Shown here: one piece after another, positions 7,801-15,719 of the stretch
Layout of the letters: each line of letters opens with the position of its first letter
How positions within the stretch are numbered: position 1 is the stretch's first letter
Assembly (NCBI GenBank): GCA_963805715.1
Contig: CAWDVK010000011.1
Span: forward strand, 1 to 64,000
Reading direction: 5' to 3'
Source of the DNA: CAWDVK01 sp963805715
GTDB lineage: Bacteria; Actinomycetota; Actinomycetes; Streptosporangiales; Streptosporangiaceae
Length of the DNA: 64,000 nucleotides
Notes under the pieces: model-generated
Database searches by the model: none
Told to the model about the DNA's origin: nothing
Seen by the model: the letters and a program-made list of their open reading frames with translations, nothing else
Program-made: the position numbers and the translations under genes

Positions 7801-8152
7801 ATGCTGCCCGCCGGAGCGAGCGCCGACCTGGACCGGCGTGCGTTCAGAACTGTAGCCGATCCTGCCCGGCCAGCAAACTCGTCTGGCCACCTGCGGCCTC
7901 GGCTGGCCCGCTCCAGGACCCCAGACTGCCGCATTTTCTCATGATCTCGAAGAGTTAGGGGGCGCTAAGCCCCCTAACTCTTCGAGATCATGGCCGAGCA
8001 TCTCGGCGGCGCCCGCCGGCGACAGCCGCCGGCGACAGCCGCCGCGAGCCGCCGCAGGCTGCGCAGCCCGCTAAGGCCCGATCCGCCCGGCATGCCACCA
8101 CTTGACCAGGGGCAGCGCCGGGCCGGTCGCTCCGGGGTGGCAGGCTGCTCCC
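7801..8152. other. gene-free region between tRNA cluster and hutH
   Basis: This stretch must hold the leftward tRNA promoter and the hutH upstream region. I see no convincing gene. Its striking element is the perfect palindrome at 7940-7992. The short rightward frame from 7990 is Arg/Ala/Pro-rich and looks non-coding. Confidence 0.6.
7940..7992. repeat. perfect 24-bp inverted repeat with 5-base loop
   Basis: Arms 7940-7963 and 7969-7992 are exact reverse complements around the loop GCTAA. The arms begin CATGATCTCGAAG and are richer in A and T than the neighbourhood. The structure could work as a bidirectional terminator between the leftward tRNA cluster and rightward hutH, although there is no T-run. 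The length and perfection also fit a small palindromic mobile repeat. Which one it is cannot be decided from one copy. Confidence 0.85.
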
Positions 8153-9691
8153 ATGCGAACTGTGACCGTCAATGGCGACGCCCTCAGCATCACCGATGTC
8201 GTTGATATCGCGCTCGGCCAGGCGCGCGCCGAGCTCGGGCCCGAGGTGGCCGCCCGGATGGAGTTCAGCCGAGGCGTGGTGGCGGCCGCGATCGCCGGTA
8301 ACGCCCCGGTCTACGGCGTGAATACCGGATTCGGCGCCCTCGCGGACACCAGCGTGGGCGAGGAGGACCTGACCCGGCTGCAGCGGGCCATCATCCTGTC
8401 GCACGCCGCGGCCAGCGGTGAGCCCCTCGACGACCGGGCCGTCCGCGCCATACTCCTGCTGCGGGCCAGAACGCTGGCGGCCGGCTACTCGGGCGTCCGG
8501 GCCGACCTGCCCGCCCGGCTGCTCGAGCTGCTGGACCGCGGCCTGCTTCCGGTCATCCCCGGCAAGGGCTCGGTCGGCGCCTCCGGCGACCTGGCTCAGC
8601 TCGCGCACCTGGCGCAGCCGCTCATCGGGGCTGGCCGGCTCCGCGGCCCCGGCGACCCGGCGGCCGGCAGGCCAGCCGCCGACGTGCTGGCCGAGCACGG
8701 CCTGGAGCCGCTCACGCTGGCCCCGAAGGAAGGCCTGTCGCTGGTCAACGGCACCGAGCCGATGCAGGCGCTGCTGGCCTTCTCGGTCCATGACGCGGAA
8801 CTGCTGGTCCAGGCCGCCGACGTGGCCTGCGCGATGTCGATCGAGGCGCTGATGGGCACCAGCCGCCCCTACGACGAGCGGGTCCAGGTGATCAGGCCGC
8901 ACCCTGGCCAGCTGGACAGCGCGGCCAACCTGCGCGCCCTGCTGGCCGGCTCGCCGCTGATGGCCAGTCACCGGCACAGCAGGCACGCGGTCCAGGATGC
9001 CTACTGCCTGCGCTGCGCCCCGCAGGTGCACGGCGCGGTGCGGGACGTGCTCGCGCACGCCCGGCGGGTGCTGGAGACCGAGCTGGGCGCCATCGTGGAC
9101 AACCCGGTCATCGTCCCGGACGGCGAGGTGATGACCACCGGTAACTTCCACGGCGAGCCGCTGGCGTTCGCCGCTGACATGCTCGGGATGGCGATCTCGG
9201 AACTGGCCAGCATCAGCGAGCGGCGGGTGGACCGGATGCTGGACCCGGCGTTTTCCCGCGGGCTGCCGCCGTTCCTGGCTCCGGAGGCCGGCACCAACTC
9301 CGGCTTCATGCTGGCCCAGTACACCGCTGCCTCGCTGGTCAGCGAGAACAAGGTGCTCGCGCACCCGGCCAGCGTGGACACCATCCCGACATCGGGCAAG
9401 CAGGAAGATCACGTCTCGATGGGCTGGACGGCCGTGCGCAAGCTGCGGGACATCGTGGCGAATGTCCGGACCTGCCTGGCCGTGGAGATCCTCTGCGCCG
9501 CCCAGGGGGTCGGCATGCGGGCGCCGGTCGCCGCGCCGTCCGCGCCGGTCGCGGCGGTGCACGCGCTGCTCCGCCAGCACGTACCGGCGATGGACGCGGA
9601 CCGGGAGGTGGCCGGGCAGATCGCGGCCGTGGACACGCTGCTCCCGGATCTCTGCGAAACGGCTAGCGCTCACTGCGCCGGGCTGCGCTAG
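8153..9691 (+). CDS. hutH: histidine ammonia-lyase
   Basis: The 512-residue enzyme of the aromatic amino acid lyase family removes ammonia from L-histidine to give urocanate, the first step of histidine breakdown in the cytoplasm. The family signature is clear: YGVNTGFGAL near residue 55 and the Ala-Ser-Gly triad (GSVGASGDLAQLAHL, about 142-144) that cyclises to the MIO electrophile. NGTEPMQALL, SRPYDERVQ and later TNSGFMLAQYT, TSGKQEDHVSMG are also family-conserved. Length is normal. ATG 8153 fits the family N-terminus better than a start at 8102. No other hut gene is adjacent, so it stands alone here, 11 bases before an aminotransferase gene. Confidence 0.95.
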   Translation: MRTVTVNGDALSITDVVDIALGQARAELGPEVAARMEFSRGVVAAAIAGNAPVYGVNTGFGALADTSVGEEDLTRLQRAIILSHAAASGEPLDDRAVRAILLLRARTLAAGYSGVRADLPARLLELLDRGLLPVIPGKGSVGASGDLAQLAHLAQPLIGAGRLRGPGDPAAGRPAADVLAEHGLEPLTLAPKEGLSLVNGTEPMQALLAFSVHDAELLVQAADVACAMSIEALMGTSRPYDERVQVIRPHPGQLDSAANLRALLAGSPLMASHRHSRHAVQDAYCLRCAPQVHGAVRDVLAHARRVLETELGAIVDNPVIVPDGEVMTTGNFHGEPLAFAADMLGMAISELASISERRVDRMLDPAFSRGLPPFLAPEAGTNSGFMLAQYTAASLVSENKVLAHPASVDTIPTSGKQEDHVSMGWTAVRKLRDIVANVRTCLAVEILCAAQGVGMRAPVAAPSAPVAAVHALLRQHVPAMDADREVAGQIAAVDTLLPDLCETASAHCAGLR

Positions 9692-9702
9692 CGTGACGTC
9701 CC

Positions 9703-10527
9703 GTGGTGGTGTGGATGAACGGGGTCGTGCTCCCCGACGATGAGGCCAGGATCTCCGTCTTTGACCACGGTCTTGTGGTGGGCGACGGGGTCTTCGAGAC
9801 GATCAAGGTGACCGGCGGCGCGCCGTTCGCGCTGACCCGGCACCTGCAGCGGCTCAGCCGCTCGGCGGCCGGGCTCGGCCTGCCGGAACCTGACCTGGAC
9901 TCGATCAGGTCCGGCGCGCTGGCCGTGATCGATGCCTCGCCGCGGGTTCCGCTGGCCCGGCTGCGGGTCACCGTGACCGGGGGCGTATCGCCGCTGGGCT
10001 CCCAGCGGGGCGACTCCCCGGTCACCGCGATCGTGGCCATGGCCGCGCAGGACCCGCAGGCTGCCTCGGCCGGGGTCGTCACGGTGCCGTGGCCGCGCAA
10101 TGAGCGGGGAGCGCTGGCCGGCCTGAAGACGACTTCCTACGGCGAGAACGTGCGGGCGCTGGCCTACGCGGCAGAGCGGGGCGGCGGCGAGGCGATCTTC
10201 GCGAATACCGCCGGCAACCTGTGCGAGGGCACCGGCAGCAACATCTTCGTGGTCATAGGCGGCCGACTGCTGACCCCGCCGCTGTCATCCGGCTGCCTGG
10301 CGGGAGTCACCCGGGCGCTGGTGATCGAATGGGCCGACGCGATCGAGGAGGATCTGCCCATTTCGGCCCTGGCGGTCGCGGATGAAGCATTCCTTACCGG
10401 GACAACCAGGGATGTGCAGCCAATTCATGCGATCGACGGAACGGCCCTGGGGGGCGTTCCCGGATCCATTACCCGAAAGGCTGCCGAGGTATTTGCCATG
10501 AGGTCGGCCGAGTCGCCTGATCCGTGA
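9703..10527 (+). CDS. pabC: class IV aminotransferase, probably aminodeoxychorismate lyase
   Basis: This 274-residue PLP fold-type IV protein has the catalytic lysine in GLKTTSYGENV (about residue 144), the N-terminal FDHGLVVGDGVFETIKV and the phosphate-binding region with EGTGSNIFVV. The size and FDHGLVVGDGVFET block fit the PabC/D-amino-acid aminotransferase branch rather than the longer IlvE branch. PabC would make 4-aminobenzoate for folate. I could not separate PabC from D-amino acid aminotransferase by residues alone, and no pabAB gene is nearby. It follows hutH closely and may be cotranscribed. Confidence 0.75.
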   Translation: MVVWMNGVVLPDDEARISVFDHGLVVGDGVFETIKVTGGAPFALTRHLQRLSRSAAGLGLPEPDLDSIRSGALAVIDASPRVPLARLRVTVTGGVSPLGSQRGDSPVTAIVAMAAQDPQAASAGVVTVPWPRNERGALAGLKTTSYGENVRALAYAAERGGGEAIFANTAGNLCEGTGSNIFVVIGGRLLTPPLSSGCLAGVTRALVIEWADAIEEDLPISALAVADEAFLTGTTRDVQPIHAIDGTALGGVPGSITRKAAEVFAMRSAESPDP

Positions 10528-10616
10528 TACGGGTGATTCATCAGTGCCTCGCTCCGGGAAAGGCCGCAGCGTCCCTTCGGTACCGGTAAGGGGGGCTATC
10601 GGATTGCGGGGTCCGC

Positions 10617-11039
10617 TCAGGCGCGCCAGAGCAGCTCGTCCAGCTCGCTGTCCACGTCGATGAACTCGCTCTCCGCGCCTGGCGCGATGAGCTCGTAGGT
10701 CCGGCTCAGGAACGCGGCCGTGCTGCTGGTGGGCGCCTCGAAGTGCGCCTCGCCGAACGGTGACGACAAGGCGAGGTTGAGCACCTCGCGGCCATGCTCC
10801 TCCGACGGCCAGACCTGCACATCGCCCTCGCCGGCCGGGCCTTCGAGGCCAGCGGCCAGCAGGTCCCGCGCGAAGATCCACTCAACCGGCTCGTCGGTGC
10901 CCACGTGGAACGCCATCCTGATGGCGTACGGGTCGTCGGCGCTGTAGTACAGGCTGGCCACCAGCGGAACAGCCCCGTGCTCGGGAACTACGAGAGTGAG
11001 TCCGAGCTCGGCGGACACGGTAACGCTGCTGTTCATCAT
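10617..11039 (-). CDS. ssgB: SsgA-family sporulation and cell division protein, SsgB-like
   Basis: The 140-residue product carries the SsgA-like fold pattern: SVTVSAELGLTLVV, YSADDPYAIRMAFHVG, WIFARDLLAAGL and GDVQVWPSE. In Streptomyces SsgB localises with SsgA and recruits FtsZ to start sporulation septation. The protein is about the length of SsgB (around 137 residues), and the conserved block DPYAIRMAFH favours SsgB among paralogs. It is a single gene on the minus strand with a long upstream region, consistent with developmental control. Its presence is the best sign in this window that the organism forms spores from hyphae. Confidence 0.9.
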   Translation of the reverse strand: MMNSSVTVSAELGLTLVVPEHGAVPLVASLYYSADDPYAIRMAFHVGTDEPVEWIFARDLLAAGLEGPAGEGDVQVWPSEEHGREVLNLALSSPFGEAHFEAPTSSTAAFLSRTYELIAPGAESEFIDVDSELDELLWRA

Positions 11040-11630
11040 CGGGTCAGACCTTTGCCTTGTGGTGTCCCGGATTGCCGGGCTTCCCTATTGGTGCACGTTT
11101 GCCGATCTGAAGACGCGCCGGTCCCGCAGAAATGACATCGCGCATGTTAGATTCCGCGAATGGAGGCGCTGTAACCTCGGGCACTGATCAACAAACCGGC
11201 CGCGAACTGGTCAAACGCTTCAGGAAATAAAACACCGCTTTCGGCGGCTCGTCATCCCGTGACCCGGCGTGACGTGATGTGACCTTCGTCTCACTGCTCA
11301 ACCCAATGTTCAGGGAATGCGCCCGCACTCTCATGCCAGCAGCCGCCGAGCGCATGCCGCATTGTTTATCTTAAAAGCGGCATTAACCCAGATAGTCTTA
11401 AATCACCCCGGTCGGGAAAGTTGCGCCGCAGGCCGGCTCCCGAGCGGCCGGAGGCCGGCTGCCGGGGAGGCGTCCAGGCGGCAACGCGCCCGGGCCGCCG
11501 CGTCATCGAGCCTGATCAGTCCGGAGGCCCGGCGGCTACGGCAGTCGCTGCTCGCCGCCGCACTGCCTCGGGTCCTGGCATGCGCTAATCTGAGATCGCC
11601 CCGCGGCGGACTGGTTCCGGCCGCGGGCGC
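11040..11630. other. gene-free region between ssgB and tRNA-Val
   Basis: About 590 bases lie between divergent ssgB and tRNA-Val(CAC). The region has a locally low GC part (about 11205-11240 and 11340-11405), where promoters are likely, and then a GC-rich part. Frames here overlap the tRNA or are Arg/Ala-rich shadows. I see no gene. Confidence 0.6.
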
Positions 11631-11705
11631 GGGCGATTGGCTCAGCGGGAGAGCGCCTCGTTCACACCGAGGAGGTCACTGGTTCGATCCCAGTATCGCC
11701 CACCA
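11631..11705 (+). tRNA. tRNA-Val (anticodon CAC)
   Basis: Acceptor arms GGGCGAT and ATCGCCC pair. The anticodon stem-loop CCTCG-TTCACAC-CGAGG gives CAC for valine, the T-loop is TTCGATC, and CCA is encoded at 11703-11705. It is the second valine tRNA in the window, on the opposite strand to the GAC isoacceptor at 7496-7570. Confidence 0.95.
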
Positions 11706-11822
11706 GGCCTTGTTGCTGATGGCGTGAAACCGTGGCCCGGCTTTCCCATCAGTCCGGCCGCGGCCCCGCCGGGCAGCTCGGACGGGACGACGTGCTTGCC
11801 GTGGTGAGGGCAGTTAGAGGGC

Positions 11823-13076
11823 ATGGACGAGTCCGACGGCCAGCTGCTGGCGGCCACCGCGCGCGGTGACGCCGAGGCATTCGGTCGCTTCTACCGCCGC
11901 TACGAGCCTCGGATGCTCAGCTACGCGATCGCCCACTGCGCCAACGCCAGCGATGTCGCGGACGTGGTCGGGGAGACGTTCCTTGCCGCGCTCGGCGCGG
12001 CCGGGCGATTCAGCGACGATGGCGGTGACGCCGCCGCGTGGCTGCTCGGGATTGCCCGCCATGTGCTGGCACACCAGCGCCGCTCCTTTGCGCGCCGGCA
12101 ACGGCTGCTCGGCCGGCTGCAGGCGCTGCCGGCGCTGAGCCCCGACGAGGCCGATGCGGTCGAGGCCGCGATCGACGCCTGCCGGCTCGCGCCCCGGCTG
12201 GCTGCCGCCCTCGGGACCTTGCGAGCGAAAGACCGTGAGCTGCTGCAACTGGTCAGCGGCGACGGACTGTCCCCGGCCCAGGCCGGGGCCGTTCTCGGGA
12301 TGAACCCGAACACGGCCCGCGTCCGCCTGCCGCGCGCCCGTGCTCGGCTGCGTGACGCACTCGCCGGCACCCACCACGGTTCCGACCCCATTCCGCCGAC
12401 CCGCACCGGGAGGTGCCGCATGCTCAGCCTTGACGATCGCCCGGCCCCGCCGGAGCTCCCTCAGTTCAGCCGGGACCTTGAGCAGTTCCTGCTCGCCGCC
12501 GCCCGAGCGCCTGCGTCTCGACGGCCCGCGACGGCAGCCCGGCGGCGGAAGTACGCCGCGGCCGGCCTGGCGACCGCGGCGGTCGTGGCCGCCGCGGCAG
12601 CCGGTATCGACCACGCGGCCGGTGGCGGGCCGCACCCGCCGGGCGCCGGCGGCCCCGCCGCGACCCAGAGCGGCGGGGTGCACATTCACCTCGCGGCGTT
12701 CTCAGTGGACAGCAACCCAGGCGGCACGGTCACCCTCACACTGACTCAAGGGCAGATCTTCGACCCCAGTACCCTGCGTCAGGCACTGGCCAAGGCTGGT
12801 GTGCCTGCCCTGGTCACGGTCGGGTCGGTGTGCACCGTGCCTGGTCCCTCGGACGCGTTGCCGCTGGTCATCTCCCGGCCTGCGCAGCAGCCCGGCGGGA
12901 GCAGCGTCACCATCATCACCCCGTCCGCGATCCCGGCCGGCGAGAAGCTGAGCGTCGGCTACTTCGCTGTCCCCGGCGGCGGCGGCGTGCACATCAGCCT
13001 CGTACCGGACAACGCCCCCCTCACCTGCACCTCCACCCCGCCCGCCCCGCCGGGGCGGGGCGGGGCGGCCCGCTGA
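11823..13076 (+). CDS. ECF sigma factor fused to a transmembrane and extracellular module
   Basis: The 417-residue frame starts at ATG 11823. Residues about 15-90 match sigma region 2 (FGRFYRRYEPRMLSYA, then DVVGETFLAAL) and about 135-185 match region 4 (LRAKDRELLQLV, then SPAQAGAVLGMNPNTARVRL). A Pro/Ala-rich linker leads to a hydrophobic helix at about 243-265 and a C-terminal Gly/Pro/Thr-rich part that would lie outside the membrane. An in-frame ATG at 12420 is preceded by GGGAGG with a six-base gap, so the second half may also be made separately. ECF factors are usually encoded next to a membrane anti-sigma factor; here the partner-like part is joined. Whether the sigma part is membrane tethered or released is unknown. 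Confidence 0.82.
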   Translation: MDESDGQLLAATARGDAEAFGRFYRRYEPRMLSYAIAHCANASDVADVVGETFLAALGAAGRFSDDGGDAAAWLLGIARHVLAHQRRSFARRQRLLGRLQALPALSPDEADAVEAAIDACRLAPRLAAALGTLRAKDRELLQLVSGDGLSPAQAGAVLGMNPNTARVRLPRARARLRDALAGTHHGSDPIPPTRTGRCRMLSLDDRPAPPELPQFSRDLEQFLLAAARAPASRRPATAARRRKYAAAGLATAAVVAAAAAGIDHAAGGGPHPPGAGGPAATQSGGVHIHLAAFSVDSNPGGTVTLTLTQGQIFDPSTLRQALAKAGVPALVTVGSVCTVPGPSDALPLVISRPAQQPGGSSVTIITPSAIPAGEKLSVGYFAVPGGGGVHISLVPDNAPLTCTSTPPAPPGRGGAAR

Positions 13077-13184
13077 CAGGGGCCCGCGCCAGACCCGCCC
13101 TGAGGCCGCGTGCAGCTTCGTCCCGACCACGCAAGGCAGTCCCTGCCGTCGCGGTGGCGCTCCGTGACGTCGACGGGCGATCGC

Positions 13185-13583
13185 TTAGCACTCCAGCGCC
13201 GCCCGCAGCCGGGCTATCGCGTCCGCGTAGGCGCCAGCGGGCAGTTCGGCCTGGTGCCCGGTTCCGGATAGCACCGGCCCCGACTCGACCATGCCCAGCC
13301 TGATGGCCGCGTCCAGCCAGGCGGCGCCGTGATATCCGCCCTCAGCGGCGGTCCGGGGCCCGCTGGCAGCGTGGGCAGCCATGTGCGCGAGCCATGCCAC
13401 CGCCCGCGCGGGCTGGGCCAGCGTCTCGTAGTTAATGGTGATCACCGGGTCAGCAGCCCAGTCCGCCGACCCGCACCCGGACCGCGGTGCGTGCGCGGTG
13501 ATGACGAACCTGGCCGGGCGGACAGCCGGGTTCCTCGCCTGGAACTCGGCCCAGGTGGCGTCCAGTGCGGCGGTCATGTCCAC
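13185..13583 (-). CDS. SprT-like hypothetical protein lacking the catalytic glutamate
   Basis: The 132-residue product has a central segment AVAWLAHMAAHAASGPRTAA followed by GGYHGAAWLDAAIRLGM. This resembles the HExxH...YHNxxF...A..LGL pattern of actinobacterial SprT-like putative metallopeptidases, but the Glu of HEAAH is Met here (HMAAH). It may therefore be a non-catalytic relative. It starts at GTG 13583, or ATG 13577, and converges on the sigma-factor gene. Family placement rests on pattern memory only. Confidence 0.6.
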   Translation of the reverse strand: MDMTAALDATWAEFQARNPAVRPARFVITAHAPRSGCGSADWAADPVITINYETLAQPARAVAWLAHMAAHAASGPRTAAEGGYHGAAWLDAAIRLGMVESGPVLSGTGHQAELPAGAYADAIARLRAALEC

Positions 13584-14050
13584 GCGGGCCAGGTTATGAC
13601 CGCACGGCCGGTCACAGGGTGTGAACGGCCAGTTCTCGATGCGCTAACCTTCGGTCACGGTCAGGGACCGGCCCGGTTCCCCTGCCGTCAGCGGCGTGAC
13701 CCGGTTCGTCCGTGGTCAATGGCGCTGCCCGGTTATAGGCCGCCCGGAAGCTGCGCGCATGGGCTCGCGCAATGGACGCCCCAGCCGGGCTGGCGGCGCC
13801 GGCCACCGCTGCAGGGCCGCCCCCGGCGGCATCGCACAGTGCCGCGGGCCGCCTGGCTAGCCGGTGGCATTGACGAGCGTATTGGCGGTTCCCGCCCTTT
13901 TTCCCGGCCGCCGTTACGGATCGTTTACATGAGTGGTGGGTTCCCTGCGATCTGGCTCGGGTACGCAGGTGACGCTGAGTAACTAATATAGGCGCGCGGT
14001 GTGACAGTCAGTGATCATGGAGCCGGGCGTGCCATGGACGGGGGAACGGC
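13584..14050. other. gene-free region upstream of the first L,D-transpeptidase
   Basis: This is a divergent intergenic region. A TAATAT at 13984-13989 could be a -10 element for the rightward gene, but I see no matching -35 at normal spacing. Frames crossing the region have shadow-like composition. No gene is supported. Confidence 0.5.
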
Positions 14051-15340
14051 GTGTTTGGTGCGGGATGGCCCGGCAAGCGGAAGCAGGGCCCGGAGTCAGC
14101 GCAGCAGTCCGAGCAGTCCGAGCAGTCAGCTCAGTCAGAGCCGCCGCCGCCGGCGGGCCCTCAGGAGAGCCAGCCGGGCGGGCCGGCCGCGAAGTCGGCG
14201 CGGATCCGCCTGCTCGTGCTCGGCGGGGTGACCATCATGGTCCTCGCGGCGGGCGCGACCTACGCACTGGTCCACTCGGGCACCGGGCAGCCGGCCGGCG
14301 GCGGCCAGAAGGCGGCTGTCGCGACCGGACCGCTCAAGGTCGAGTCCGTGATACCAGGCCCCGGAACCGCGCAGGTCGATGGGACCGCGCCGATCGCCGT
14401 CAGCTTCTCCGAGGCGCTGGCCGCCAACTCGCCGAAGCCGGTGCTGGATCCGAGCGTCCCTGGCAGCTGGACCCAGGACGGCAACGTGCTGATCTTCACC
14501 CCGGCGACGGCGTTCAGGCCGGATAGCAGGGAGACGGTGGAGGTCCCCGCCGGGCTGACCGGCGTCCGCTCGCAGTCAGGCACCGAACTGAACTCGCCGG
14601 TGATCGAGCACTTCGCCACCGGCGGGTACTCCCCGCTGCGGCTCGCCGAGCTGCTCAGCCAGCTCGGCTATCTCCCGCTGGACTGGGCGGCGGATATGCC
14701 CGCGGGCATGGGCCACAGCTCCGGGGCGACCTGGGACCAGGCCACCGGGCAGGTGCAGATGGCCTACGACCCGCCCGCTGGCACCTTCAGCTGGCTGCCG
14801 GGCTATCCCTCGGTGCTGACCAGCATGTGGAACCCGAACCAGGCGAATCCGCTGCTCACTGGAGCGGTGATGGCCTTCGAGTCGCAGCACGGCATGACGA
14901 TCAACGGGGCGGTCGACGCGCAGCTGTGGGACAAGCTGTTCCGCGCGGCCGCCAGCGGCGACCGGAACAAGAACGGCTACACCTACGCCATCGCCAGCAA
15001 GGCAGCGCCCGAGACGCTGACCATCTGGCATGACGGCCGGGTCGTCATGCGCAGCCTGGCCAACACCGGGATTCCGGTCTCGCCGACCGTCGACGGCACC
15101 TTCCCGGTGTACCTGAGGTTCCGGTTCCAGATCATGCAGGGTACGAACCCGGACGGCAGCAGCTATGCCGACCCGGTGTCCTTCGTGTCCTACTTCAACG
15201 GCGGGGACGCGGTGCACTACTTCCCGCGCGGCTCCTACGGCTTCCAGCAGAGCCTCGGCTGCGTTGAGCTGCCCTACACCTCGGCTGAGGAAGCCTGGCC
15301 TTACCTGACCTACGGCAGCCTGGTGACGGTCGCCGGCTGA
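14051..15340 (+). CDS. membrane-anchored L,D-transpeptidase with Ig-like domain (copy 1)
   Basis: The 429-residue protein has a Gln/Ser/Pro-rich cytoplasmic start, one transmembrane helix (about 55-75), an Ig-like domain (about 95-180, IAVSFSEALAANSP), a peptidoglycan-binding-like part with VMAFESQHGMTINGAVD, and a C-terminal YkuD catalytic domain with HYFPRGSYGFQQSLGCVELP (Cys about 404). Such enzymes make 3-3 crosslinks in peptidoglycan outside the membrane. The usual SHGC motif reads SLGC, so the His before the catalytic Cys is replaced by Leu, although the HYFPR histidine is kept. GTG 14051 follows GGGGGAA. A close paralog lies directly downstream. Confidence 0.88.
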   Translation: MFGAGWPGKRKQGPESAQQSEQSEQSAQSEPPPPAGPQESQPGGPAAKSARIRLLVLGGVTIMVLAAGATYALVHSGTGQPAGGGQKAAVATGPLKVESVIPGPGTAQVDGTAPIAVSFSEALAANSPKPVLDPSVPGSWTQDGNVLIFTPATAFRPDSRETVEVPAGLTGVRSQSGTELNSPVIEHFATGGYSPLRLAELLSQLGYLPLDWAADMPAGMGHSSGATWDQATGQVQMAYDPPAGTFSWLPGYPSVLTSMWNPNQANPLLTGAVMAFESQHGMTINGAVDAQLWDKLFRAAASGDRNKNGYTYAIASKAAPETLTIWHDGRVVMRSLANTGIPVSPTVDGTFPVYLRFRFQIMQGTNPDGSSYADPVSFVSYFNGGDAVHYFPRGSYGFQQSLGCVELPYTSAEEAWPYLTYGSLVTVAG

Positions 15341-15719
15341 CCACCGCCTGACCGGCCAGCCAGCACTGCCAGCACCAGCAGCACCGGCAGCACCGCCCGG
15401 CCCCGCTCCAGCGGGCTGCCGGGCGGTGCTGTGCGCTGCCCGGGCCCACGACGGTCAGTAACTTCCACGGCGGCGGACAGCGGCCTGCGCGGTTGCGCAC
15501 AGTGACGCCCGCGGCCGCGGCCGCGGGCCGGCACCGCCGCTGCGCTCCGTAACGAGGCATTCAGCATGTGGTCAGCAAGCTGTGTCCGTTTCTTTATCTC
15601 CTCGGTCCTCTGACCCGGTTAAAGGCATTAGAGTCACAGAGAAGGATCTGCTGCTATACATCAGGTCACTACTGGGGAGCCCGACAACTATCCGGGCATG
15701 CGCGTTGAAGGAGTCCGCC
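15341..15719. other. intergenic region between the two L,D-transpeptidase genes
   Basis: This region of about 380 bases holds a strong hairpin terminator near its start (15388-15431) and a less GC-rich part at 15560-15700. In the latter, TATACA at 15655-15660 could be a -10 element about 60 bases ahead of the next gene. The two paralogs are therefore probably separate transcription units. Confidence 0.5.
15388..15431 (+). terminator. hairpin terminator after L,D-transpeptidase copy 1
   Basis: Arms 15388-15400 and 15419-15431 are perfect 13-bp complements (CAGCACCGCCCGG and its complement), with an inner 5-bp stem at 15402-15415. There is no T-run, as is common for GC-rich actinomycete terminators. 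It lies 48 bases after the stop codon. Confidence 0.75.
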
